Shown here one piece after another: positions 42,493 through 50,999 of a stretch of DNA of 64,000 bases. The stretch is from Streptomyces malaysiensis subsp. samsunensis (GTDB lineage: Bacteria > Actinomycetota > Actinomycetes > Streptomycetales > Streptomycetaceae). Each line of letters starts with the position of its first letter. Position 1 is the first letter of the stretch. The notes beneath the pieces were generated by a model, which saw only the letters and a list, made by a program, of their open reading frames with translations, ran no database searches and was not told where the DNA came from. Made by a program: the position numbers and the translations under genes. The stretch covers positions 62,001 to 126,000 of the forward strand of contig NZ_JANIIC010000009.1 of the NCBI RefSeq assembly GCF_024519315.1, given 5' to 3'.

Positions 42493-43140
42493 GATGAAGT
42501 GCTTCTGTCGTATGGGGTCGTTGGACCGGAAGATGCCGAGGGCCCGCCGAGGTGGATCAACAGGATTTCGCTGTGGCTTCCATTGTCTGTGCCGGCGAAA
42601 TCTCAGACATCCGACCGCATGCCCGTTACTGCTCCGGCCTTGAGTCGAAGACGGGCGTTGCTGGGTAGTCCTCAAGAAGGAGAGACCCCCGCCCTGAGTC
42701 GATGAACTGGCCAAACCTCAATGAGCTGCCACGGGACAGGACCGAACGTTTCATCGCCGAGTGTCGGTGGAAACAGATACGGCTCGGCGCCCGCACGACC
42801 GCTGCCTGGTGGGAGGCGGCGGGGCAGGAGCTGCCGCGCAGCCGGTTCGGGGTCCGGCAGCCCGGTGGCGCTCTTCGTTGTCCAGGGGGTCACCGGATCG
42901 TCAGCTGTTCGCGGACGTCCAGCGCCGCCCAGACCTCGCGGCCTGGGACACGGCCGCCATCAGGTCGGTATTGTGCCGCGCGTGGGCGAAATCGGGTGCG
43001 GACCGGCTGCCCGTCTGCAGGTCGCGAACCAGACATGCGTAGAGTTCGGCTACGTTCAGCGCGGGGCTTGCGGTGGTGGCAGGAGCCGCGGGCTTGTCGG
43101 GGGCGGCGAAGGAGATGCTGGAGGCCAGGCTGAGGTCCCC
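42493..43140. other. Gap between ABC stub and IS relic
   Basis: 648 bp without a recognisable gene. A plus-strand frame from 42702 begins MNWPNLNELPRDRTERF, which has a plausible composition for about 50 residues and then decays; I cannot assign it. The right end runs into the IS inverted repeat at 43141. Confidence 0.35.
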
Positions 43141-44019
43141 TGTGCCGCTCGAAAATACGATTCAGCTCTGTGAGCTGCGGCGATGCGGTGCGGTCAGGCA
43201 GCGTGACGGTATTCGTTTATCAGACCGTCGAGGACAGGTTGTCGCTGGATTCGATGGGCTTGGAGGTCAGCAACAGTGGCCGGGACGGGCGGTTCGGTGC
43301 TGTCTGGAGGTAGTTGCTGCCGAGATTGATGGGGGCGGTGTTGGTTGTAGTGCCTGATGTAAGCGGTGAGTACTGCGTGGGCGTGAGTCGCGTTGTAGAT
43401 GAGGATCAGGTCGAGGATCTCGCGGCGTAGGGTGCCGACGACTCTCTCGCAGATCGCGTTCGCTCTCGGTGCCTGGGGTGGGCTGAGTAGGACCTGCATG
43501 TCGTCTGCGTCGAAGATGGCGTCGAAGGACCTGGTGTACTTCGAGTCCCGGTCCCGGAGCAGGAAGCGCAGTGGGTCCATCCGGCACCCCAACGTCATGG
43601 CGAGGTTCCTCGCCTGCTGCGTGGTCCACTCGGCGGTGGGGTGGGCGGTGACGCCGGCGAGGTGAACGCGCCGGGTGCCGTGCTCGATGAAGACCAGAGC
43701 GTACGGCGTGACTGCGAAGACCTCCCGCCGTCGCCCGCGAGGCACCAACCGCGACAGCGCGGCCAGCCAGATCCGATCGGCCGGCTCGTAGCGGACCCGC
43801 GCGATCTGACGACGCAGCACCGAGTTCTCGTGCCGGAGCGCCAACACCTCCGCGTCCTTGGCCACGCGGCTGCGCAGCACGGCAGCGGGCACCATGACCA
43901 GGTTTCTGGCCAGCGCGGTGACAATCGACAGCACCATCGAAGGATCGTCCCAGATGCTGTGCGGGTTCTGGCGGAAAAGCTTGCAGGTCACGTCCAGGAT
44001 CGTGTTTCCGAGCGGGACA
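43141..44019 (-). mobile_element. Internally deleted insertion sequence (879 bp)
   Basis: The ends are imperfect inverted repeats: TGTGCCGCTCGAAAATACG at 43141 and, read inward from 44019, TGTCCCGCTCGGAAACACG. The same TGTGCCGCTCG terminus bounds the intact IS at 53511-54734, so this is a shorter, inactive relative. It carries the disrupted transposase gene at 43194-43937. Confidence 0.7.
43194..43937 (-). pseudogene. IS transposase with in-frame internal deletion
   Basis: Read from ATG 43937, the protein matches the intact 363-residue transposase at 53.5 kb at both ends but lacks about 100 residues in between. REVFAVTP is joined directly to YALVFIEHGTRR near 43700. The missing part includes the HTH_21 region and the first catalytic Asp (DFFHID). 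The second Asp (RDRDSKY) and the Glu region (CERVVGTLRREI) remain. The frame is kept, so a stable but inactive 247-residue product could be made. Confidence 0.75.
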
Positions 44020-44190
44020 GGCATCACGCTGCCTGCACCCCAACTGCGGTAGACCGCACTACGCAGGGTGACAGCCGCACACCCCAGACACCCTCGAATA
44101 CTCATGATCACAGCACGGGGGCGGTGCCCACGACGCACGGAACCCGTCACCGACCAGGCGACATCAGGTGCGGGAAAGCTTCGGGCCCGC

Positions 44191-45042
44191 TCAGCCACTC
44201 ACCACACCGAGAAGGACCCGGACCGTCTCCGCCATCGTCTCCCGGCCCTGGGCGACGTAGGGGCGGGGGTCGGTCAGGTCGGGCCGGGCCCCCAGCGCTT
44301 CGCGGACCGCGCCGGTGAACGCGACGTTGAGAGCGGTACCGATGTTGATCTTCACGATGCCCGCCTGGACGGCTTGTCGCAGATCGTCGTCGCCGACGCC
44401 CGACGAACCGTGCAGCACCAGAGGTACGGGCACGGCCTCCCGCAGGCGTTCGATGAGCGCGTGGTCCAGGGTCGCGGAGCGTTCGGTCATCGCGTGGCTG
44501 CTGCCGACGGCGACGGCCAGGGCGTCCACGCCGGTGTCCGCGACATAGCGCGCCGCCTCCTGCGGGTCGGTGCGCACCCCGGCAGCGTGGGCGCTCGCGG
44601 GAGCGTCGGGCTTGCCGCCCACATAGCCGAGTTCGGCCTCCAGCCACAGGCCCGCGCCGTGGGCCCACTGGGCCGCGGCGCGGGTGGCGGCGAGGTTCTC
44701 GGCGTACGGCTGCGCCCCGGCGTCGAACATCGCGGAGGAGAACCCCGCGTCGGCCGCCGTGCGCAGCAGCCGCATGTCCGTCACGTGGTCCATGTGCAGT
44801 GCGACATCGACGTCACAGGCCTTGCCGACCTCGGCCGCGGCCCGCGCGATGGGCTCGACCCGGCCGCCGTGGAACCGTACGGCGTTCTCGCTGATCTGCA
44901 GGATCACCCCCGGGGCGCCCGCGGCGGCCGCGCCGGCGGTGATCGCCTCGGCGTGCTCCAGCGTGATCACGTTGAACGCCGCGACGGCCCGGCCTGCGGC
45001 GGCGGCCTTCGAGACGAGTTCGCGCGTGGGAACCAGGGGCAT
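44191..45042 (-). CDS. gatY: Class II tagatose-/fructose-bisphosphate aldolase (GatY/KbaY type)
   Basis: A 283-residue zinc-dependent aldolase. Family marks: AFNVITLEHAEAI at the N-terminus, VALHMDHVTD with zinc-binding His, LEAELGYVGG, and LVLHGSSGVGDDDL plus GIVKINIGT with further metal and phosphate ligands. It would split tagatose 1,6-bisphosphate into DHAP and glyceraldehyde 3-phosphate. The GatZ-type partner is the first gene of the same leftward operon, so the two probably work as a pair, as GatY-GatZ or KbaY-KbaZ do. It is the last gene of the operon, 95 nt after the permease gene. Confidence 0.85.
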   Translation of the reverse strand: MPLVPTRELVSKAAAAGRAVAAFNVITLEHAEAITAGAAAAGAPGVILQISENAVRFHGGRVEPIARAAAEVGKACDVDVALHMDHVTDMRLLRTAADAGFSSAMFDAGAQPYAENLAATRAAAQWAHGAGLWLEAELGYVGGKPDAPASAHAAGVRTDPQEAARYVADTGVDALAVAVGSSHAMTERSATLDHALIERLREAVPVPLVLHGSSGVGDDDLRQAVQAGIVKINIGTALNVAFTGAVREALGARPDLTDPRPYVAQGRETMAETVRVLLGVVSG

Positions 45043-45137
45043 AAAGGTGTCCCCTCGCTTTCATGTCGGTTCGGTGAGTACGGGCCGGTGTCGGCCCGTA
45101 TTGCTACGTGGTTCGGCCGGTACGGATATGTGGGCGA

Positions 45138-46088
45138 TCAGGACTTCTGCGGGGCCGGACTCACGTCCGCGCCGTCGTCCGCCGCGCCCGGGGCCACGGA
45201 GTTCTCGCCGCTCTTCTCGTCGCTGTAGACCATCAGGGTCGAGCCTGCGAGGGCCAGCACGATACCGAGGGCGCCCCACACGTTCGGGAGCGTCCGGTAG
45301 ACAGCCAGGGACAGCACGATGGTCAGCACCGGGGCCAGCGCGTTGGTGATGGGGGCGACGACCGTGGCCTTGCCCCGGCTGAACGCCATGACCAGGAACA
45401 ACGCGCCGACCGCGTTGAGGACCTGTGTCACCGCGGTGAGTGCCGGCGCCTGCCACGGAGCGTCGGACGGGAATTCGCCCATCATCACGAACGCCACCGG
45501 GACCAGCAGCAGTCCGCTGATGGTCATCCAGCCGAAGGTCGTCGCGTCGTTGACCCCGACCACCGCGGCTTTGCGCATGCAGAACGCCTGCACGCCCCAG
45601 GCAACACAGATCAGGATGGCCATCAGCAGCCACGGGCCGTGCGAGTTCGAGTCGTCCTTGCCGCTGGGAATGCTGAGCAGCACGATCGCCGCCAGCGCCG
45701 CGACGACACCCACTAGGGCGAGCCGGTTGATCCGCTCCCGCAGCAGCGCCATCGCCATGAGGACGGTGACCACCGGGGAGAGCGACACCAGGGGGAAGAT
45801 CAGGTACGCCGGGCCGTTGGCGAGCGCGTGGAACAGCAGGAGTTGGCCGCCTGCGCCGGTCAGTCCCGCGATCAGTCCGTACACGGCGGCGATCGGCCGG
45901 CGGTCGAACGTGTTGCCGCGCATCGCGAAGTACGCGGGTATGAGCATCGTGAAGGCCCAGATGATGTAGATCATCTCGTTGGGGTAGCCGTACCTGCTGT
46001 TCGGCTCGCTGGAGAAGGCGCCCCACACACCCCAGAACAGGACCAGCAGCGACGCGTACAGGATCCAGCTCTTCGTGCCTCTGTTCAT
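45138..46088 (-). CDS. DMT/EamA-type membrane transporter
   Basis: A 316-residue integral membrane protein with about ten hydrophobic segments in two repeated halves (WILYASLLVLFWGVWGAF at the start; PVVTVLMAMALL; WGALGIVLALAGSTLMV near the end), the EamA/drug-metabolite transporter architecture. The start overlaps the kinase stop by 4 nt (ATGA). In a galactosamine-type catabolic operon it is the only transporter, so it probably imports the amino sugar, a job known for a few DMT-type permeases. It replaces the PTS or ABC importer usual in such loci. Confidence 0.82.
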   Translation of the reverse strand: MNRGTKSWILYASLLVLFWGVWGAFSSEPNSRYGYPNEMIYIIWAFTMLIPAYFAMRGNTFDRRPIAAVYGLIAGLTGAGGQLLLFHALANGPAYLIFPLVSLSPVVTVLMAMALLRERINRLALVGVVAALAAIVLLSIPSGKDDSNSHGPWLLMAILICVAWGVQAFCMRKAAVVGVNDATTFGWMTISGLLLVPVAFVMMGEFPSDAPWQAPALTAVTQVLNAVGALFLVMAFSRGKATVVAPITNALAPVLTIVLSLAVYRTLPNVWGALGIVLALAGSTLMVYSDEKSGENSVAPGAADDGADVSPAPQKS

Positions 46089-47077
46089 CGGTCTTCCCCT
46101 CCTGAGGCAGAGATCCCGGAGGCCATGCGCAGCGCGTCGAGCGCGGGCTGGTCGAGCGGGGTTCCGGCGATTTTCGCCGCGTACAGGGCGGCGCCTACGA
46201 CAGGCTCGTAGAGAGGGTGTCGCAGCTCATAGTTGGTAAAACGATTCTTCAGTCCGGTGGCGAACGCCTCCAGAACCGTGTGGGCGCCGAAGGTGCCGCC
46301 GGAGTAGGAGACCGGTACGGTCTCGTCCGGGCCGAACTCCAGCCGCTCGCGGGTGACTTCGACGAGCAGGGCGAGTTCCCGGCCGGCATCGGTGAGGATC
46401 TCCGTGGCGGCCTCGTCGCCCAGAGCGGCCGCCTCGGCCACGGAGCGGCTGAGCGCGGCGATCCGGCTCCGGTCGCCCTGCCACTGGTTGTGGACGACGT
46501 CGATCACGTCGAGGTCGGACGCGAGATCCAGGTGGCGCCGGAACACCTCGGCCAGGGGGCCCTCGGGGAGCCGTCCGTCGCCCATCCGTGAGAAGGCGTT
46601 GAGGCCCCGGACCGCGATCCAGTGCGCCGACCCCTCGTCGCCGAACATCTCGCTCCAGCCACCGACGCGCACGCCCCGGCCCAGCCGCTCGCCGTAGGTC
46701 ATCGAACCGGTGCCGCTGATGACGTTGATGCCGTCGACCGCGCCCAGTGAACCGGCCCAGCCGCAGACCATGTCGTTGTCGCAGGCGTAGCGGTCGTGCC
46801 CGAGCACCGCTCGCGGGGTCGCGTTCAGGACGGGCAGATCGCGGGTCGCCTCCCCGTAACCGGGCAGCCCGAAAAAGGCGTACTCGATGTCGGCAGGGGT
46901 CAGCCCGGCCGCCGCGCAGACAGCTTCGACGCCTTCCTTCAGCACACCCTCGACAAGCTCGATGCCGTGGGAGAAGTAGTACGAACTTGCCGCCTGCGCT
47001 CGCGCCACGACTTGTCCGGACCGGTCGACCATGCAGAATGCGGTTTTCGTACCGCCACCGTCGACACCTAGGAACAT
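46085..47077 (-). CDS. BadF/BadG-type N-acetylhexosamine kinase
   Basis: A 330-residue protein of the ASKHA fold. FLGVDGGGTKTAF is the phosphate-1 motif and INVISGTGSMTYG the phosphate-2 motif; GGWSEMFGDEGSAHWIA is typical of the eukaryote-like GlcNAc kinase branch. The operon with AgaS-like and tagatose-bisphosphate enzymes argues for GalNAc or galactosamine as substrate, giving the 6-phosphate. GGAGG precedes the start. The start lies 49 nt after the isomerase stop. Confidence 0.83.
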   Translation of the reverse strand: MFLGVDGGGTKTAFCMVDRSGQVVARAQAASSYYFSHGIELVEGVLKEGVEAVCAAAGLTPADIEYAFFGLPGYGEATRDLPVLNATPRAVLGHDRYACDNDMVCGWAGSLGAVDGINVISGTGSMTYGERLGRGVRVGGWSEMFGDEGSAHWIAVRGLNAFSRMGDGRLPEGPLAEVFRRHLDLASDLDVIDVVHNQWQGDRSRIAALSRSVAEAAALGDEAATEILTDAGRELALLVEVTRERLEFGPDETVPVSYSGGTFGAHTVLEAFATGLKNRFTNYELRHPLYEPVVGAALYAAKIAGTPLDQPALDALRMASGISASGGEDR

Positions 47078-47126
47078 CGTTGTACCTCCGTCCGGCGCCC
47101 TCGAACCGCGCCGTCGATGCCTTTGA

Positions 47127-48290
47127 TCAGTTGTGCAAGGAGTGCAAGGTCACGCCCTGCACCACGCGGTTGACCTCACCCGAGGGGAACGGGTTGTCGG
47201 GCCGCAGGTACCGGGCCAGAGAGGCACGCAGGGCGATGAGCTGGGCGTACACCACGGCGGACAGCGCCAGGGCGACATCCTCGACGCCATCGAGGCCCGG
47301 AAGCGGCCAGGCGTCGGTGCCTGTGCCCTCCGTTCCCGCGCCGGAGTCCGCGGAGACCGTGACGACGCTGCCGGCGGGCAGATTTCCGCGCAGCTCCGCA
47401 TAGATGTCCTGGTCGTACTTGCGGGTGTACGGGTCGTTCGACATGTACACCACCGCGACCGAACGGTCGTTGAGCACCGCCTTGGGACCGTGCCGGAATC
47501 CCAGCGAGGATTCCGCGACGGCCATGAGCGTCCCACCGGTGAGCTCGAGCACCTTCAGCGCCGACTCCTCGGCGAGGCCCTTCAGCGGGCCGCTGCCGAG
47601 GAAGACGATCCGCTCGGGCGCGCTCTCCAGGAGGGCGCCGACGGTGCGGTCGACAGCGCTGCTGTCGGTGATCGACTCGGCTGCCCGGGCCAGGCGTTCG
47701 GCGACGCCGTCGTAGGCGCTGCCGCCCAGGGCGAGCAGTGCCGCGAGTGTCATGCACGTGAAGCTCGACGTCATGGCGAAGCCGCGGTCGTTGGACCCGG
47801 GCGGCATCAACAGCACGTGGGACTTCGGCAGCTCCGCGTGTTCGCGCGCCAGGCGGCCCTGCTCGTTGCAGGTGATCACGAAATGGTGCACCTCGGAGAG
47901 GACCTGGTCGGCCAGGGCGGTGGCGGCCACGGACTCGGGGCTGTCGCCCGACCGTGCGAAGGAGACCAGCAGCGTGGGAACGTCCTCGGCGAGACAGCCG
48001 CGGGGGTCGGCGACGAGGTCCGTGGTGGCAACCGCGTCGACGCGCCGTCCCAGACGCCGGGCCAGGGCGGGCTGGAGCACCTGGCCGGCGAACGCGGAGG
48101 TGCCGGCACCGGTGAGCACCACGCGCAGATCGCCGCGGGCGACGAGCGGACGCAGGAAGGGGTCCAGCGAGTCCCGGGAGGCCGAGACGATCCGGTCGAC
48201 CTCGCGCCACAGCGCGGGCTGCTGGGCGATCTCGCGGACGGTGTGGGCAGCGCCGTCGTCCAAGGACAGCGTGCCGGAGGGCGTGGTCAC
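47127..48290 (-). CDS. agaS: SIS-domain aldose-ketose isomerase/deaminase, AgaS-like
   Basis: A 387-residue protein with two SIS domains (LRVVLTGAGTSAFAGQVL near residue 55; ERIVFLGSGPLKGLAEES near residue 225), as in AgaS and GlmS-like isomerases. ALKVLELTGGTLMAVAESSLGFRHGPKA is the conserved active-site stretch of AgaS. AgaS deaminates and isomerises galactosamine 6-phosphate to tagatose 6-phosphate. The start overlaps the stop of the GatZ-type gene (ATGA), so both are translated together. Confidence 0.87.
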   Translation of the reverse strand: MTTPSGTLSLDDGAAHTVREIAQQPALWREVDRIVSASRDSLDPFLRPLVARGDLRVVLTGAGTSAFAGQVLQPALARRLGRRVDAVATTDLVADPRGCLAEDVPTLLVSFARSGDSPESVAATALADQVLSEVHHFVITCNEQGRLAREHAELPKSHVLLMPPGSNDRGFAMTSSFTCMTLAALLALGGSAYDGVAERLARAAESITDSSAVDRTVGALLESAPERIVFLGSGPLKGLAEESALKVLELTGGTLMAVAESSLGFRHGPKAVLNDRSVAVVYMSNDPYTRKYDQDIYAELRGNLPAGSVVTVSADSGAGTEGTGTDAWPLPGLDGVEDVALALSAVVYAQLIALRASLARYLRPDNPFPSGEVNRVVQGVTLHSLHN

Positions 48291-49582
48291 ACGTACTCCT
48301 TCTGGTTCGGGCGGGAGGCGCGGTCGTAGTCGCGCAGAACATCGCGGACGTGGTCCACGGCCAGGTCGCGCGGCCGGGCGGCGAGCTCGCCGTGGCGGAC
48401 ACGGGCGTACTGGAGCGGAAGATGTGCGCTGAGCAGCGGCAGGGGGATGTCCACGGCCGAAAGGTTGTCCATCAGCCGGGCCTGGGCCTTTTCGATCTCA
48501 GGGTCGGGCCAGTAGTAACGCATCCGGTCGCTGTAGCTGTAGCGGCGTGCGAGGCGCTGCTCGGCGGCGCCGCCCGGGTAGTAGCCCTCCCATGTGGCCG
48601 GCTCCGCGAGCATCCGCCGCTCGACGACCTCGGCAAGCCGTGACCGCTCGGCGGCCGGCACCAGTTCGTCCTCGATCGCGGCGAGGGCGAACAGCGCCTC
48701 GCGCAGGGCGAAGGTCAGCCCGGGGCCCACCTTGAGGACCGCCCAGTGGTCCTCGACCAGCGCGGTGAGCGCCTCGGTGGTCTGGTAGTCGGTCGAGTGG
48801 GCCTCGTAGACCATGGTGGGCTCGTCGTCGAGGACCTTGCGCAGCTCCTCGGTCAGCTCCCGCCGGTAGTCGACGACCTGAAGGTGGTCGAACTCGACGG
48901 CCGGCTGGACGACGAGGGCCATGACACGCGGCCAGACCTCGTCGATGCCGTGCCGGGCGAACGCCTTGCGGTGCTGCTCCAGAGTGGTGCGCGCCGCCTC
49001 GGGCGTGGTCGGGACGAGCGCGCCGAGCGTCTCGTGCGCGCCGCCGGGTGTGGGCACCTCGGTACCGATCACGTACCGGATCCGCTCGGCCCGCTCGGGG
49101 CCGGCCGTCTCCTCGGCCACGCGGATCAGCCGCGCGGCGCGTTCGGCGACCACGTCGTCGGTCAGCGGTACGGGGTCACCGGCGCAGGCGAAGCTGCAGT
49201 CCAGGTGGATTTTGGTGAAGTCCGCCGCCACGTAGGCGGCGACCAGGGCGTCGGCCCGCTCCATCGCCTCGTCGGGCGTCAGGGACTGCCACCGGTTCGG
49301 TCCCAGGTGGTCGCCGCCGAGAATCACGCGGTCCAGTGGCAGACCACTTTCGGCGGCGATGCGGTACACGAGGTCGCGGAAGTCCGCGGGCCGCATGCCC
49401 GTGTAACCGCCGTACTGGTCAACCTGGTTCGAGGTCGCCTCCACCAGTACATGACCGCCGCTCTCCCGTGCTTGCACCACGGCTGCCTCGATGACCAGTG
49501 GATGAGCCGAACACACCGAGGTGATGCCCTGCGGCTGTCCGGCCTTCTGGCGCCGGACCACCTCGCTCAATGGGCTCTGCAT
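48287..49582 (-). CDS. gatZ: Tagatose-bisphosphate aldolase partner subunit (GatZ/KbaZ type)
   Basis: 431 residues from ATG 49582, with AAGGGG 7 nt upstream; the longer frame to 49663 lacks support. Hallmarks: GITSVCSAHPLVIEAA, HVLVEATSNQVDQYGGYTGM, RVILGGDHLGPNRW and KIHLDCSF. GatZ/KbaZ is needed for full activity and stability of the class II aldolase GatY/KbaY; some family members are proposed kinases. First gene of the leftward catabolic operon, about 100 bp after operator-like TGGTAT repeats. Confidence 0.87.
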   Translation of the reverse strand: MQSPLSEVVRRQKAGQPQGITSVCSAHPLVIEAAVVQARESGGHVLVEATSNQVDQYGGYTGMRPADFRDLVYRIAAESGLPLDRVILGGDHLGPNRWQSLTPDEAMERADALVAAYVAADFTKIHLDCSFACAGDPVPLTDDVVAERAARLIRVAEETAGPERAERIRYVIGTEVPTPGGAHETLGALVPTTPEAARTTLEQHRKAFARHGIDEVWPRVMALVVQPAVEFDHLQVVDYRRELTEELRKVLDDEPTMVYEAHSTDYQTTEALTALVEDHWAVLKVGPGLTFALREALFALAAIEDELVPAAERSRLAEVVERRMLAEPATWEGYYPGGAAEQRLARRYSYSDRMRYYWPDPEIEKAQARLMDNLSAVDIPLPLLSAHLPLQYARVRHGELAARPRDLAVDHVRDVLRDYDRASRPNQKEYV

Positions 49583-49686
49583 TGCCAACCCCTTACTCAA
49601 CGTGCATTTTGAGCCCTTCCGCCACGTTGGCCCGGAGCCCAGAGGGGACGGTACTGGTCTCATTGATGGCCGTCAATAGTCTTATT

Positions 49687-49712
49687 TTGGTATGCATCTG
49701 GTATTCGATACC
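49687..49712. promoter_or_regulatory. GntR operator-like repeat upstream of gatZ
   Basis: TTGGTATGCATCTGGTAT followed by TCGATACC: two direct TGGTAT units 10 bp apart plus an inverted GATACC. The same TTGGTATG-N2-TCTGGTAT pattern, on the minus strand, overlaps the start codon of the gntR gene at 50568-50586. The shared motif next to both transcription units argues for binding by the GntR protein. Confidence 0.6.
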
Positions 49713-49781
49713 GCGCATCACGTCCGCCCCGCAGCTGGTACGTGGTGCAGGAGGAGAGTCTCCGTGACCTGCGGTGATCAA

Positions 49782-50570
49782 TCAGCCCTGATTGGTGATG
49801 GAGGCCCGGAACCGGTAGCGGTCCCCTCGGTAGACCTGGACGGTCAGTTCGATCGGGCGTGATTCCTGGTTCGACGTCAGCTGGGTCGCGACGAGCATCG
49901 GCATGGTCTCCCCGATCTCGAACAGCTCGATCTCCCGTGGCGTCGGGTGGCGGGCCTCGACCGAGTAGTCGGCGACGCGGGGCAGCTGCGGCGGGTCGGC
50001 GGCGCGCAGGGTGGCGTAGAGCGAGGCCGTGTTGAAGTCGGTTTCGGCCAGGGCCGGGCAGGCCGCCAAAGGAAGCCGGTTGTGCTCGAGCACGACCAGC
50101 AGACCGTCGAGGAAGCGCAGTCGGTGGAGGTCGAAGAGGTCGGCGCCCGGAGCGATCCGGAGCTGCTCGGCCTCGGACACCGTGGCCGGGCGGACGGTGG
50201 CGGAGAGCACCTTGCCGGCCGTCGTCAAGCCGTTGGCCTGGGCATAGTCGGCGAACCCCTGGACCTGCGGGGCCGCCGAGCCGGACGTCATCGTCGCCTC
50301 GGGGAGCAGACCGAGCTCGGCGACGAACCACCCGCGCGACGACGACGGCCGCACGATGCCCCGTGACTCCAATTGCGCGAGGGCCGCTCGCAGCGTCACG
50401 CGCGACACGGCGTACCGCTCGACCAGAGCCCGCTCGGAGGGCAGCCGGTCACCGGGGCGGGCGGCAGCGGCGCGCAGGTCCTCGAGCAACTGCGTGGCCG
50501 TGCGCTCGTACAACGGGAGGGCATCGTCCCCGAACAGACCTCTGGGCATCGGCGTTCTCGCATCCGTCAT
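49782..50570 (-). CDS. GntR-family (HutC/UbiC-like) transcriptional repressor
   Basis: A 262-residue regulator from ATG 50570. The N-terminal winged helix is typical GntR (LPLYERTATQLLEDLRAAAARPGD, LPSERALVERYAVSRVTLRAAL). The C-terminal domain is the UTRA ligand-binding fold (RFLDGLLVVLEHNRLPL; STEARHPTPRE-like strand pattern; YRGDRYRFRASI at the end). Such regulators, e.g. DasR and AgaR2-type proteins, sense phosphorylated amino sugars. TGGTAT repeats overlap its own start and occur upstream of gatZ and near the divergent glycosidase side, suggesting autoregulation and control of the whole locus. Confidence 0.87.
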   Translation of the reverse strand: MTDARTPMPRGLFGDDALPLYERTATQLLEDLRAAAARPGDRLPSERALVERYAVSRVTLRAALAQLESRGIVRPSSSRGWFVAELGLLPEATMTSGSAAPQVQGFADYAQANGLTTAGKVLSATVRPATVSEAEQLRIAPGADLFDLHRLRFLDGLLVVLEHNRLPLAACPALAETDFNTASLYATLRAADPPQLPRVADYSVEARHPTPREIELFEIGETMPMLVATQLTSNQESRPIELTVQVYRGDRYRFRASITNQG

Positions 50571-50586
50571 ACCAGAAACATACCAA
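50568..50586. promoter_or_regulatory. GntR operator-like repeat at the gntR start
   Basis: CATACCAGAAACATACCAA (plus strand); on the minus strand TTGGTATGTTTCTGGTATG. It differs from the gatZ-side site only in the two bases between the units. It overlaps the gntR ATG, a position suited to self-repression. Confidence 0.6.
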
Positions 50587-50999
50587 TTCGATCGACGGCG
50601 CGAACCCTCGTCCGGGCGGCCCACCCGTTGACATGCCACTCGAATACCACTTACGTTCTCGCAGCAGGCCACCTGGTGATGAAGAAGTCGCCCGTGAGCG
50701 ACCTTCCGTTTCGCCGTGCCCCGGGCACCCTCCGGTGATCGAGGCAGCGTTGTCGCAGCTCACCGAGGATGGCCGCGCACTGCCGCCGGAAGCGACCTCG
50801 CACCGGGGTGCCCGTTCGGACGCCACGCCGTCCCCGACCCCACCCGACCCACTGCGAAAACCAGTAGCAGACCAGGCATCGACCAGCCTTACGGACGGTC
50901 GCCTCGTCGCGAGCACGCGGCTCGACTCTGAACGATCCACCACGACGGACAGAAGGCAGCTGCCCCAGTCGGGCACGCACGACCGAAAGAGAGTTCGAC
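50587..50999. other. Divergent region between gntR and the glycosidase gene
   Basis: This stretch separates the leftward gntR from the rightward secreted glycosidase. At 50631-50650 lies ACATGCCACTCGAATACCAC (minus strand GTGGTATTCGAGTGGCATGT), a degenerate third copy of the GntR-type site. The remainder holds no recognised gene; GAAAGAGAG just before 51000 is the probable RBS of the glycosidase. Confidence 0.45.

Noticed and set aside
47133..48329. 398-codon plus-strand frame opposite the AgaS-like gene
   Set aside because: Antisense shadow of the SIS-domain gene, with no recognisable domain.
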